This document shows, one piece after another, positions 26,179 to 34,824 of a stretch of 64,000 nt of DNA. The notes under the pieces were generated by a model. That model saw only the letters and a program-made list of their open reading frames with translations. It made no database searches and was not told the DNA's origin. The stretch covers positions 1-64,000 of the forward strand of contig NZ_DAMACX010000022.1 of NCBI RefSeq assembly GCF_031998825.1, written 5' to 3'. This DNA comes from Pseudescherichia sp031998825. Lineage in GTDB: Bacteria; Pseudomonadota; Gammaproteobacteria; Enterobacterales; Enterobacteriaceae. A program made the position numbers and the translations under genes. Within the stretch, counting starts at the first letter, position 1, and every line of letters starts with the position of its first letter.

Positions 26179-27395
26179 ACCTTCGCCTGCTTTACCGGCC
26201 AGCAGACCGGCGCGACGCCGTTGAGGGCCGGTTTGGCAAACAGATAGCCCTGGAAGTGCTTGATACCAGCGGCCTCCAGCCAGCACCACTCCTCTACTTT
26301 CTCGACCCCTTCCGCCACCACGCTGATCTCCAGCTCGGCGCAGCACTTCACAATGGCGTTAACAATCGCCTGCTTCGGACCATGCAGATGGATATCGGTT
26401 ACGATGCTGCGGTCAATCTTTAACTCGCCCGGCTGGAACTTGGTAAGCAGTGACAGTCCGGCAAAGCCCGCGCCGAAGTCATCGATCGCCAATCCAATAC
26501 CCGCCGAACGCAGCTGCATAATCGCGATGGTAAACTCGTCGTAGCCGGAGATCACCTCGTCTTCGGTCACCTCGACAATCACCTGCTCAGGAACCAACCC
26601 GTGCCGGGTGATCTGCGCCAGCAGGATATCCACCGCGCCAGGAATGTTGACCAGCGACATCGGCAGCAGGTTAATGGAGAGCTTATGGCTGCCGATGCCA
26701 ATTTGTTTCGCCAGCGCAAATGCCCACTCCTTTGACAGGAGGTCGGCCTCATGAATTTTGTCCGGTGGAATAGAAGCAAAGTAGTCCTGCGGCGAGCCGC
26801 CGTTTGGGCTACGGATCAGCGCTTCAAAAGAGCTGATCTGCCCACGCAGCGGCTCCACGATGGGCTGAATGGCGAACTGGCACGGCTGATCCGGGAACAG
26901 GAACGGCAGGCTTTGCACCAGCGGCGGCTCGACGGGCACAAACGCCCAGCGCTCAGGATCGTTCCGGGTGGGATACTGTTCGCGCCAGCTGCCGCGCAGG
27001 AATGATTTGATAAACTTATAGACCCGCCCGTCGCAGGCGAGATTAAACTTAAGCGCTCCGGCGATAATCACCGAGCGCAGCACCGATCGTGGGCTGTCAT
27101 AGCGGAGATCAAACAGCGACATGCCTGGGTCTTCAAAGTGGCGCTTGGGAGCATAGTCGCGCATCAGCTCGACCACGCTATCGTGTCGCGGATCGCGATT
27201 AATTTTGGCATACAGACCATTCACATCTGCCAGCGGCCCTTCAAGCACCTGAAGAAAATGGGTCCCGTCGAAAAGTAAAATACCGGAGATCTGCAACTCT
27301 GCGTTGCGGCTCTGCGCCAGGCACACCAGATCGCCTAACTTTGACGCATCAAAGTCGGGGCTCAGGCGGCTCCGGTAAATCAGTGTAGAAATCAT
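26175..27395 (-). CDS. BLUF-EAL blue-light-regulated c-di-GMP phosphodiesterase (BlrP1-like)
   Basis: 406 aa, the length of Klebsiella BlrP1 (405). Residues 1-95 form a BLUF flavin domain with Tyr7, Asn31 and Gln49 in the usual photocycle positions (TLIYRSR, RNAEL, THFLQVLEG). The EAL domain (about 160-400) retains EALI, NLLP, the ExxE-type TEDE segment, DDFGAG, KIDR, AEGVE and QGY, so it should be catalytically active. E. coli BluF is degenerate at several of these sites (for example DHFG). Light likely stimulates c-di-GMP breakdown, as shown for BlrP1. No bluR-like gene is adjacent. Confidence 0.9.
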   Translation of the reverse strand: MISTLIYRSRLSPDFDASKLGDLVCLAQSRNAELQISGILLFDGTHFLQVLEGPLADVNGLYAKINRDPRHDSVVELMRDYAPKRHFEDPGMSLFDLRYDSPRSVLRSVIIAGALKFNLACDGRVYKFIKSFLRGSWREQYPTRNDPERWAFVPVEPPLVQSLPFLFPDQPCQFAIQPIVEPLRGQISSFEALIRSPNGGSPQDYFASIPPDKIHEADLLSKEWAFALAKQIGIGSHKLSINLLPMSLVNIPGAVDILLAQITRHGLVPEQVIVEVTEDEVISGYDEFTIAIMQLRSAGIGLAIDDFGAGFAGLSLLTKFQPGELKIDRSIVTDIHLHGPKQAIVNAIVKCCAELEISVVAEGVEKVEEWCWLEAAGIKHFQGYLFAKPALNGVAPVCWPVKQAKV

Positions 27396-27594
27396 AATGT
27401 TCAGATCCTTTACGACAGGTGACGCAATCAGTATACCTTGCGGTGAAGGCTTTACGCCTCTCTCTGTGCCCTCTTTACAGCACGCTTCTTACAGAAAAAT
27501 CGGTATTCTTTCGCTCTAAAACCTGGCGCGACATTTTGCTGCAATACTTAAGAAGATTTGTTCCATTCATGATGCACAGAAGGAATAGCCAACA

Positions 27595-28140
27595 ATGACA
27601 ACAGAGCAACAATTTTGCCAGCAATTCATGGAAAAACCGTTGGATTTTCTGGCAAATGAACTGGGTGATCTTTTAAAAAGCAAAAAACTGCGCCTGACCA
27701 CGGCGGAGTCCTGCACCGGGGGGCTGCTCGGCTCCACGCTCTGTGCGGCAAAAGACACTCCTTCTTTTTTCGGCAGCGGATTTATAACCTTTACGGATGA
27801 AGCGAAGATGACGCTGTTAAATGTGAACCCGGAGACACTTGCTAAACATACCGCCGTCAGTAAAGCCACGGTGGAGGAGATGGCTACGGGTGCGGTCAGG
27901 GTGTCAGGAGAGGATGTCGGTATTGCCGTTAGCGGCTACGGCGGCCCGGACGGCGGCGAAGACGGCACGCCTGCCGGCTCCGTCTGGTTTGGCTGGGCGC
28001 TACCGGGTAATAAAGTTGATTCAGCGCTTCAGCACTTTGACGGCGACTGCACCGAAGTGCTGGCGCAGGCGGTAAAATATGCCATCGTCGCGCTGCTCTT
28101 CAAGCTGGGCTATTCGTCCGATGGCCGTTCTGAAAATTGA
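27595..28140 (+). CDS. CinA C-terminal domain / nicotinamide-nucleotide amidase-like protein
   Basis: 181 aa, a stand-alone CinA C-terminal domain (PF02464). Typical members hydrolyse nicotinamide mononucleotide (PncC). The nucleophile motif TAESCTGGLLGSTLC and the AVSGYGGPDGGEDGTPAGSVWFGW block are present. The second motif reads SGYGGPDGG rather than the common SGIAGPDGG, so it may be one of the less active paralogues such as YfaY/YdeJ types. About 25 extra N-terminal residues. Monocistronic, convergent with the PAS-GGDEF gene. Confidence 0.85.
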   Translation: MTTEQQFCQQFMEKPLDFLANELGDLLKSKKLRLTTAESCTGGLLGSTLCAAKDTPSFFGSGFITFTDEAKMTLLNVNPETLAKHTAVSKATVEEMATGAVRVSGEDVGIAVSGYGGPDGGEDGTPAGSVWFGWALPGNKVDSALQHFDGDCTEVLAQAVKYAIVALLFKLGYSSDGRSEN

Positions 28141-28157
28141 TTGAATCAGGGCCTGGT

Positions 28158-29480
28158 TTACGCCCGCTGCATCGCTGCTGCCGCCACGACACCGTTGCGC
28201 CCCCGCCGTTTTGCGGAATAGAGTGCGGTATCGGCCTGATGAATCACCCCACTGGCAATAAGATGCAGCGGGCGCTCTTCGGTCACCATGCTGCACTCGC
28301 TAAGGGTTGCTATACCGATGCTGATAGTCAGATAGCCGGTTGGGCTGGCAGAAAGAGGAATACGCAGCGCGTTAATGCTTTCACGCATTCTCTCCGCCAT
28401 CGCCAGCGCCCCTACGCTGTCGGTACGCGGCAGGATCACTAAAAACTCCTCTCCCCCGTAGCGGCTGACGTTATCTTCAGGTTGACGGCGGGCCGCCACC
28501 AGCGCGTCGGCAACCGTGCGCAGGCACGCATCCCCTGCCTGATGGCCGTAGGTGTCGTTGTAATGTTTGAAATAGTCGATATCGGCCAGGCAGACCGAAA
28601 GCGGAAACTGCTCATCCACGGCGTTAGTGATGGCGTTAGAGAGACATTCGTCCATATAGCGGCGGTTGAACAGGCCGGTAAGATGGTCATGCTGGGCATG
28701 CCGTTGCAGGATGGCATTGGCGCTGGCGAGCTTCTGTTCCGCACGGCGGCGCTCGGTGATATCTACCCAGGTGACCGATAGCCCGATGACATTACCGGCC
28801 GCGTCATGCACCGGCACGGAGTGGGTATCGTAGCAGCGTTTGCGCCAGACGATCTCACTGCTGGGGATCTCTACCCCGGTGTCGGCAAGAGCAAAAGCGG
28901 ACTGAAACTGTTGCCAGCAGCCCGGCATCAGGTCGGCAATGTGGCTTTCAGCGGCCGCGGCAGCAGCGTTATCCATCAGCTGCGCCATCGCTTTGTTAGA
29001 CATCACCACATGTCCCAGCCGGTCAAGCATACAGAGCGCGACGGGAGTCATGTCATAGATGGTCTCCAGCTGTAAAACGCGCTCGCCGAGGGTGGAGATA
29101 TTACGGTCAATGCCCCGGTAGCCGCGTAGCTCGCCCTGCTCATCAAACAGCGGAACGCCGCTGGTTTCGAGCACGACAATTCGGCCATCAGTACGTCGGT
29201 TACGGTTAACCAGCCCGGAGAACGGGATACGTTTAGCGACAATTTCACCGAAGGCGCGACCAACGCGCTCGGCTTCGCCGGGGGGCATAAAGTCAAAAGG
29301 GGTGCAGCCAATCACCTCTTCCGGCGAGACGCCCAGCAGGCTGGTCACCACTTTAGAGGACCAGGTGTAGCGCCCCTGGGCATCAACTTCCCACACCCAG
29401 TCCGAGTTATTATCAAGTAGATCAATGAGATGTTGTGTATCGACACTGCTGGAATCAGATGGCTTTTTATCATCATTCAT
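28158..29480 (-). CDS. PAS-PAS-GGDEF diguanylate cyclase
   Basis: 440 aa with no membrane helices. Two PAS domains (about 18-130, with WVWEVDAQGRYTWSS; and about 135-255) are followed by a GGDEF domain (about 275-435) with catalytic GGEEF (RYGGEEFLVILP). The four residues where the inhibitory I-site RxxD should sit read QPED, so product inhibition through this site is probably absent. A cytosolic sensor cyclase whose ligand is unknown. ATG at 29480. It sits two genes from a c-di-GMP phosphodiesterase. Confidence 0.88.
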   Translation of the reverse strand: MNDDKKPSDSSSVDTQHLIDLLDNNSDWVWEVDAQGRYTWSSKVVTSLLGVSPEEVIGCTPFDFMPPGEAERVGRAFGEIVAKRIPFSGLVNRNRRTDGRIVVLETSGVPLFDEQGELRGYRGIDRNISTLGERVLQLETIYDMTPVALCMLDRLGHVVMSNKAMAQLMDNAAAAAAESHIADLMPGCWQQFQSAFALADTGVEIPSSEIVWRKRCYDTHSVPVHDAAGNVIGLSVTWVDITERRRAEQKLASANAILQRHAQHDHLTGLFNRRYMDECLSNAITNAVDEQFPLSVCLADIDYFKHYNDTYGHQAGDACLRTVADALVAARRQPEDNVSRYGGEEFLVILPRTDSVGALAMAERMRESINALRIPLSASPTGYLTISIGIATLSECSMVTEERPLHLIASGVIHQADTALYSAKRRGRNGVVAAAAMQRA

Positions 29481-29814
29481 GATTAATACTAACGTTGCCC
29501 CCGCTAAAAGGGATCTGGTTACGTAACATTGGGCCTGCCTTTAGCCGAAGACAATATTTTCGGTCATGACAATAATGCGAAAGCATGAAATTCTCAATTT
29601 CCGCCCGGTATTATAAGCCACCTTAACCATTCTCTTCATCTGCCACAGACAGGTTATCGTATTGTTATGGCCCTGCCTTTAGGAATCGTTATAAGTTTTT
29701 ACGGTTTTTGCCGCAGATCCGCCTGTATGGGGAGAGACAAGGGCGCCGGTAAGTGAAGATTGATAATGAGGGCTAAGGTAGAAAGGGGAGTATACAGAGG
29801 GTACAGGAGGATAA
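29481..29814. other. Intergenic region without recognised gene
   Basis: About 330 bp between the PAS-GGDEF start and the antirepressor terminator. It should contain the PAS-GGDEF promoter; I see no convincing ORF, RNA or repeat. A purine-rich run near 29780-29812 includes AGGAGG but no start codon and frame follow it. Confidence 0.5.
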
Positions 29815-29848
29815 TAAAAAGCCCTTCGCCAGCGAACTGACGAAGGGC
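29815..29848 (-). terminator. Rho-independent terminator of the antirepressor gene
   Basis: Stem GCCCTTCG / CGAAGGGC with a 12-nt loop, followed on the minus strand by TTTTTATTAT. A classical intrinsic terminator, 20 bp after the antirepressor stop. Confidence 0.85.
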
Positions 29849-29867
29849 CGGAGGGGCTAGCGCAGGC

Positions 29868-30590
29868 TTATGCCGCTGCTGCGCCTTTTGGCTGCGTAGC
29901 GATATGACCGGCCCAGAGACCCGCCACCCACTTCACCCCTTTGGCGGTAAAACGCGCCTGGGAGAAAGTGTGCTGGTTTTCACCCACGCCGGAGCGCAGG
30001 GTGAAGTAGCCCGCCTGCTGATGATGCAGCTGCGGCGTCAGCGTGCCGTTAACGCGGTACATGATGTTGCGCTCCAGCAGGAACTGACGGAACTCCGGCT
30101 CTTTCACCTTCAGCATCTTGCAGAGCTGGCGAAAACCCAGCGAATCCTGCACCTCAACGAAACGGTCAAAAAACTCTGCCTTTGGGACGGAGAGTGCCAG
30201 CTGCTGCTCGGCTCTCTGGCGCTGCTCATACTGCTCAGCCCATGCGCGGGCCGCCGCCGCCGGGTTGGTAAAATCGGGCAACGCGGTTTTGTTTTCGCGC
30301 TCCTGCCAGCGATCGAGTACGGCAGCGGTAAAGCCTGGCGACAGACGCGCCACGGCCAGCAAGGAGTCACGCTTGTTCAGCAGAAACTCCTGATAGCTTT
30401 CGCCATCTCGCTCAAAGAGCGCCACCCGTACCGGCTCAGATAAACGCTGCGCCGTTTCGAGGCTTTTTACAATACGTTTCACTTCACCGTGGGTTATGCC
30501 TGTCAACGCAGCGATTTCACGGCTACTCATCGTTGCCGATTGATCCAGAGAATTAAGGCTTTCAAATGGAATCATCATAGGCTTCACCAC
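29868..30590 (-). CDS. Orphan phage antirepressor (Rha/KilAC type)
   Basis: 240 aa. The N-terminus contains a Rha-like winged-helix segment (MSSREIAALTGITHGEVKRIVKSLE). The C-terminal third matches the phage antirepressor KilAC domain (FVEVQDSLGFRQLCKMLKVKEPEFRQFLLERNIMYR.NGTLTP...GYFTLRSG). Such proteins normally inactivate phage repressors. No other phage genes surround it, so it is a domesticated or leftover regulator. The start is uncertain: GTG at 30590, or one of two ATG codons at 30578/30575. Followed by a strong terminator. Confidence 0.85.
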   Translation of the reverse strand: MVKPMMIPFESLNSLDQSATMSSREIAALTGITHGEVKRIVKSLETAQRLSEPVRVALFERDGESYQEFLLNKRDSLLAVARLSPGFTAAVLDRWQERENKTALPDFTNPAAAARAWAEQYEQRQRAEQQLALSVPKAEFFDRFVEVQDSLGFRQLCKMLKVKEPEFRQFLLERNIMYRVNGTLTPQLHHQQAGYFTLRSGVGENQHTFSQARFTAKGVKWVAGLWAGHIATQPKGAAAA

Positions 30591-30854
30591 TCACTTACTG
30601 TAGCACCCGACTGGGTTGTGTAATTATTATACTAATCCCTGTTCAAATATCCAGTAGTTTTTTTGAGCAATTTTAGTTAAGTGCACTTTTCCCCGTTTTG
30701 GGTTTGCTTCACGAAGATAGCCAGTCTGCAACTACCAGATTAGGGGGTGTTTTTCACCTACATTATCAATGCTTTAGGATTATTCCCCCTTTCATCCCCT
30801 GCTAAAAAAACCAACAATTTTGCCACCTTAATGGATGGCAAATGGAACAGAAAA

Positions 30855-31415
30855 ATGAAAAAAATTACTCTGGGGATGTTGGTAGCAGCCAGCCTGATGA
30901 GCGGCGCAGCAATGGCAGAGAGCAATACGCTCTCTATTGGCTATGCGCAGAGCGACGTGGAAGGCTTTAAGGATATTCGCGGCGTTAACCTGCAATACCG
31001 CTATGAGCTGGACTCTCCTCTCAGCGTGCTCGGCTCTTTTACCTATATGAGCGGTGATGACGATCAGGATTACTATGTGGCCTCCGATGCGGTGCATAAC
31101 AGCATCGACGTGAAATATTACTCCCTGATGGTTGGTCCGGCATACCGTATTAACGAGTATGTTTCCCTCTACGCGCTGGGCGGCATTGCCCATACTAAAG
31201 CCGACGGCGATACCACCTGGGTAAACGCGGGCGACTACTACGTCGGGCGTGAAAGCATCTCTGAGAAATCGACCGATTTCGCCTGGGGCGCGGGCGTGCA
31301 GTTTAACCCGACCGAGCAGCTGGCGATTAACGTTGGCTATGAAGGCACTAACGTAGATATCGACGGCAGCCGCTCTATCAACGGCTTTAACGTCGGCGTT
31401 GGCTACCGCTTCTAA
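30855..31415 (+). CDS. Ail/Lom/OmpX-family outer-membrane beta-barrel protein
   Basis: 186 aa from ATG 30855 (MKKITLGMLVAASLMSGAAMAES), which gives a clear 21-residue signal peptide; the frame extends upstream but without homology. Eight-stranded barrel pattern: alternate aromatic strands, SIGYAQSDV, GVNLQYRYELDSPLSVLGSFTYMSG, YYSLMVGPAYRINEYVSLYALGGI, and the terminal VGVGYRF with C-terminal Phe for Bam recognition. Relatives include OmpX, PagC and Ail, which act in adhesion or serum resistance; the role here is unknown. It lies just beyond the second hcp unit. Confidence 0.9.
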   Translation: MKKITLGMLVAASLMSGAAMAESNTLSIGYAQSDVEGFKDIRGVNLQYRYELDSPLSVLGSFTYMSGDDDQDYYVASDAVHNSIDVKYYSLMVGPAYRINEYVSLYALGGIAHTKADGDTTWVNAGDYYVGRESISEKSTDFAWGAGVQFNPTEQLAINVGYEGTNVDIDGSRSINGFNVGVGYRF

Positions 31416-31488
31416 TTCCGCTTTGATGCGGTGTAGTGATTAGTGTATTTTGGCGCAATCTAAGGGGGCAAATGCCCCTTTCTATTAT

Positions 31489-31974
31489 TTACGCTCTTAC
31501 GTTCCAGTCATCGCTGTACTGCACGTTACCATCAACATAGTGCCATGTAATTTTATCATACATTAAGGCAATAGATTCCATATGATTGATTTGAGAATTA
31601 TTACCCATTTTAGCATTCGGCATACTTGGGTTTACTCCAGTGATTTTCACACCTTCAATAAACATAATAAAATAGCATTCTTCGTATCCTGAAAAATTAA
31701 TGCGATACCAACGAATTTCAGCTGACTTTAGCGTCTGCCCAGTAGAAACAGCTTTATAAAGATATGGGCTAGAACTATCAAACTCTTTTTCAATCATCAT
31801 TGGAGCGTGTGAACGCTTACCAGCAATCTTGCCATTGAGGCTGTCTACCGGAATGTTCAGACCATGGCTAAAGCCAATAATTTCAATACTGCCTTCACGA
31901 TCTTTGACATCGGCAGAGCCTTTTATAATTGCTCCGCTATCGTCTTTAAGCCACATATAAGCGGGAATGGGCAT
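31489..31974 (-). CDS. Hcp-family T6SS tube protein, copy 2
   Basis: 161 aa. The same Hcp core as copy 1 (KDREGSIEIIGFSHGLNIPVDS, EKEFDSSSPYLYKAVSTGQTLKSAEIRWY, MYDKITWHYVDGNVQYSDDW). Differences cluster in the middle (residues 55-65, 90-120) and at the C-terminus. Third gene of the second Tlde1-membrane protein-hcp unit, one base after the upstream stop. No other T6SS genes nearby. AT-rich relative to the neighbouring ompX-like gene. Confidence 0.9.
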   Translation of the reverse strand: MPIPAYMWLKDDSGAIIKGSADVKDREGSIEIIGFSHGLNIPVDSLNGKIAGKRSHAPMMIEKEFDSSSPYLYKAVSTGQTLKSAEIRWYRINFSGYEECYFIMFIEGVKITGVNPSMPNAKMGNNSQINHMESIALMYDKITWHYVDGNVQYSDDWNVRA

Positions 31975-31975
31975 A

Positions 31976-32500
31976 TTACAGACTCCTTTTGGTTGTGACC
32001 TGTTTTTGGATAAAAAAGTAGCAAATAATCGTCATAATCAGATTAAATGCTATAACTGCAGCGTAAGTAAAAGCTGAATACGTTTCACCATCGGGAAAGA
32101 GTGATTGATATGGTAGAAAACGAAAGAGCGCCCAAAATACAAAGGTGAACGCGAAAATTTTTATAATCCGTCGTAACGTTGAGGTAGAAAATTTTTTCAG
32201 CAGTACCAAAGGACTCGCTGTGCCGGTAAAAGCAGTGTAAGCGGTAGTAGCTACGCTAAGAATTGCCACGCTAATCAAGATATTACTTAGAAAAACGATA
32301 AAGAAGCTTACTGAGTCATAGGGTTCAGGATCAGGCTCACCTAACACCCACTTCCCGATATTATTAACATCATCGTAACTAAAATGATTAGCTATGAAGC
32401 TATTTACCTGAGCATCATAATGTATCGTTTTTGCAACGGTCATCATAATCACAGCAAACAGTACTATCTTGATGAGGAAGCTAAGGACATGTTTTGCCAT
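31976..32500 (-). CDS. Four-helix membrane protein, candidate immunity protein, copy 2
   Basis: 174 aa with four predicted membrane helices (about residues 5-24, 65-92, 108-128 and 143-163). The region to about residue 95 corresponds to the whole 95-aa protein of unit 1. Its start overlaps the toxin gene by 20 bp and its stop is one base from hcp. A role in protecting the cell from its own Tlde1-like toxin is inferred only from gene order. Confidence 0.7.
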   Translation of the reverse strand: MAKHVLSFLIKIVLFAVIMMTVAKTIHYDAQVNSFIANHFSYDDVNNIGKWVLGEPDPEPYDSVSFFIVFLSNILISVAILSVATTAYTAFTGTASPLVLLKKFSTSTLRRIIKIFAFTFVFWALFRFLPYQSLFPDGETYSAFTYAAVIAFNLIMTIICYFFIQKQVTTKRSL

Positions 32501-32996
32501 TAACGATTACCTCAATCGAGCCATAAGTCTTAAGTTTACTCATGCATGGTACGTTTACCTGTTGCGTTCTTAACAGCGCATTGCGTAGCAGGGCAAAATC
32601 TGAATCATGTGGGAGAGTGATACAACCTTCTGATAGGGTACCGGGATGCAAACGGAAATTGCCGCGCTTAACACCTTCTATCCAAGTGTAATCGTCGATT
32701 CCCCAGTCATTACGCCAAAGGGCAAACCATTCGTTATGCCTGAAAGTTGCGCCTTTTACTATATGGTTATAGGCATCTCGGACACCTGCGTTAACTTGCG
32801 ATCTGAGTCCACCTTCAGGACGATCTACAATCCAGTATTTGCCAGCTGGGATTGGACCTACCGTTGCCTTCATTCCACAAGCCCCACGGTTACGGTAAGC
32901 ACCATCACCAGAAAACGCTAAAAACGTGCCTATACCTGGAAACGATAGCGGAGAATAGTACGCATCGTTAATTACAAACTTTCCATGTAGCGCCAT
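32481..32996 (-). CDS. Tlde1-like L,D-transpeptidase toxin (DUF2778), copy 2
   Basis: 171 aa from ATG 32996; the GTG one codon upstream is too close to the AGGTGA ribosome site. Same layout as copy 1: MALHGKFVIND start, RNRGAC, WFALWRNDWGIDD, His117 in FRLHPG and Cys125 in SEGCITLPH. Family members are T6SS effectors acting on peptidoglycan tetrapeptides. The middle (residues 41-85) diverges most between the copies, while the catalytic part is well kept. Confidence 0.85.
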   Translation of the reverse strand: MALHGKFVINDAYYSPLSFPGIGTFLAFSGDGAYRNRGACGMKATVGPIPAGKYWIVDRPEGGLRSQVNAGVRDAYNHIVKGATFRHNEWFALWRNDWGIDDYTWIEGVKRGNFRLHPGTLSEGCITLPHDSDFALLRNALLRTQQVNVPCMSKLKTYGSIEVIVNGKTCP

Positions 32997-33210
32997 CACT
33001 CACCTATAACCTTATAGTAAACATGGTTTAAGGTACGGGTGTTTTATTAGGCGATCCAGATTAACAGCCAGATTTTATGTAATAAAATCTTTCTGATTAT
33101 TAGTGGCATGACTCCGGCCTCACGTTCACACCCCGTGGTCTACACTAGTTTTATACAGCCCGACTGGCATACGGACAGGCGGTAAAACAAGAATAGCGGG
33201 TGAACAAAAA

Positions 33211-34821
33211 ATGAAAAAAATCGCAATCATCGGCGCAGGGCCGACGGGTATCTATACCTTTTTTTCCCTGCTGAAAAACAGCACACCACTCTCCATTTCC
33301 ATCTATGAGCAGTCCAGTGAGGCAGGCGTCGGCATGCCCTACAGCAGCGAAGAGAACTCCAGAATGATGCTGGCCAATATCGCCAGTATTGAGATCCCGC
33401 CCATCTTCTCAACTTATATCGACTGGCTGCGCAGCCTGAGCGAAGAGCACCTCGCACGCTATGGCGTGCAGGCGTCATCCCTGCATGTCCGCCAGTTCCT
33501 GCCACGTATTCTGCTCGGCGAGTACTTTCGCGCCCAGTTTCTGGCATTGGTGGTACAGGCGAGACAGCTCGGCTTTGAGATAGAGGTGCACGAGTCCTGC
33601 CAGGTGACCGATATTGAGGCCACGCCGGAGGGCGTTCGCCTGTGGACGGAGAATACGCTGGCTGCGGAGCTGTTCGATCTTGCGGTCGTTGCCACCGGCC
33701 ACGTCTGGCCGGAAGAGAGCAGCTCAACGCGCACCTATTTCCCCAGCCCCTGGTCGGGGCTGATGGAGGCCAAAATCCCCGCGTGCCGAGTGGGTGTGAT
33801 GGGAACCTCTTTGAGCGGCATCGACGCCGCAATGGCCGTCGCTATTCAGCACGGCACCTTTTTTGAGACCGAGGATAAGCGCCTGCACTTCAATCTCGAC
33901 GCCGATAGCAAGGCGTTAGAGATCGTACTCATGTCCCGGTCGGGCATTCTGCCGGAAGCGGATTTTTACTGCCCTATCCCCTACGAGCCGTTATCTGTAG
34001 TGACGGAGCGCGCGATTGAGAATGAGATCGCCGCCGGGCCGGAGGGCCTGCTCAACCGCGTCTTTGCGCTGATGGTCAAAGAGCTGACGTTGGCGGATCC
34101 GCTCTGGAGCAAGCAAATTGCCCTCAGCACGCTGGATGCCGACAGCTTTTTCGCGGCCTGGTTTGCCGATCGGAAAAAGCAGGATCCCTTCCGCTGGGCA
34201 GAAGCCAACCTGGATGAGGTTGAGCGCAACAAGCGTGACAGGCGCACGGTGCCCTGGCGCTACACTATCCTGCGGCTGCATGAGGCTATCCAACCTATTG
34301 TTCCGTGGCTTAACGAACAGGACAGCGAGCGGTTCAATGCCGGGCTCGCCCGCATCTTTATCGATAACTATGCCGCCGTGCCCTCCCAGTCCATTCGTCG
34401 GCTGCTGGCCCTGCGTGAAGCCGGGATCCTTAACGTTCTCGCGCTCGGTCCGAACTACGAGATGGAGATCGGCGAGAAGCAGACGACAATTTTCGCCGAG
34501 GGCGAGCGGTATCGGTACGATCTGTTTATTGATGCGCGCGGACAAAAGCCGCTGAAGACGGAAGATCTGCCCTTCCCGACGCTGCGCAAGCAGCTCGCCG
34601 CCAGCGGGGAGGAGATCCCTACGGTGGGCGATGACTACACGCTCCAGGAGCCAGCCAGCATTCGCGGGCGCATCGCCTTTGGCGCCATTCCCTACCTGAT
34701 GCACGACCAGCCGTTTGTCCAGGGCATCACCGCCTGCGCGGAGATCGGTGCGGCCATCGCCAGGGCGGTCGCGCAGCCAGCCACCCGCGCAAGGAGCTGG
34801 CTCCAGATGCTGGAGCTGTAG
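33211..34821 (+). CDS. ydhS: YdhS-like FAD/NAD(P)-binding protein
   Basis: 536 aa, colinear with E. coli YdhS (534 aa) and strongly conserved: KKIAIIGAGPTGIYTFFSLL (Rossmann GxGxxG), GVGMPYS, MMLANIASIEIPPI, VATGHVWP and PSPWSGLMEAK. A predicted cytosolic flavoprotein of unknown reaction. In E. coli it lies elsewhere, so its position beside the phosphonate operon is different. Convergent with that operon's last gene (3 bp between stops). Likely independent of the operon. Confidence 0.9.
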   Translation: MKKIAIIGAGPTGIYTFFSLLKNSTPLSISIYEQSSEAGVGMPYSSEENSRMMLANIASIEIPPIFSTYIDWLRSLSEEHLARYGVQASSLHVRQFLPRILLGEYFRAQFLALVVQARQLGFEIEVHESCQVTDIEATPEGVRLWTENTLAAELFDLAVVATGHVWPEESSSTRTYFPSPWSGLMEAKIPACRVGVMGTSLSGIDAAMAVAIQHGTFFETEDKRLHFNLDADSKALEIVLMSRSGILPEADFYCPIPYEPLSVVTERAIENEIAAGPEGLLNRVFALMVKELTLADPLWSKQIALSTLDADSFFAAWFADRKKQDPFRWAEANLDEVERNKRDRRTVPWRYTILRLHEAIQPIVPWLNEQDSERFNAGLARIFIDNYAAVPSQSIRRLLALREAGILNVLALGPNYEMEIGEKQTTIFAEGERYRYDLFIDARGQKPLKTEDLPFPTLRKQLAASGEEIPTVGDDYTLQEPASIRGRIAFGAIPYLMHDQPFVQGITACAEIGAAIARAVAQPATRARSWLQMLEL

Positions 34822-34824
34822 CGC

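Noticed and set aside
33227..33832. 201-codon minus-strand frame inside ydhS
   Set aside because: YdhS homology covers this interval on the plus strand without gaps.
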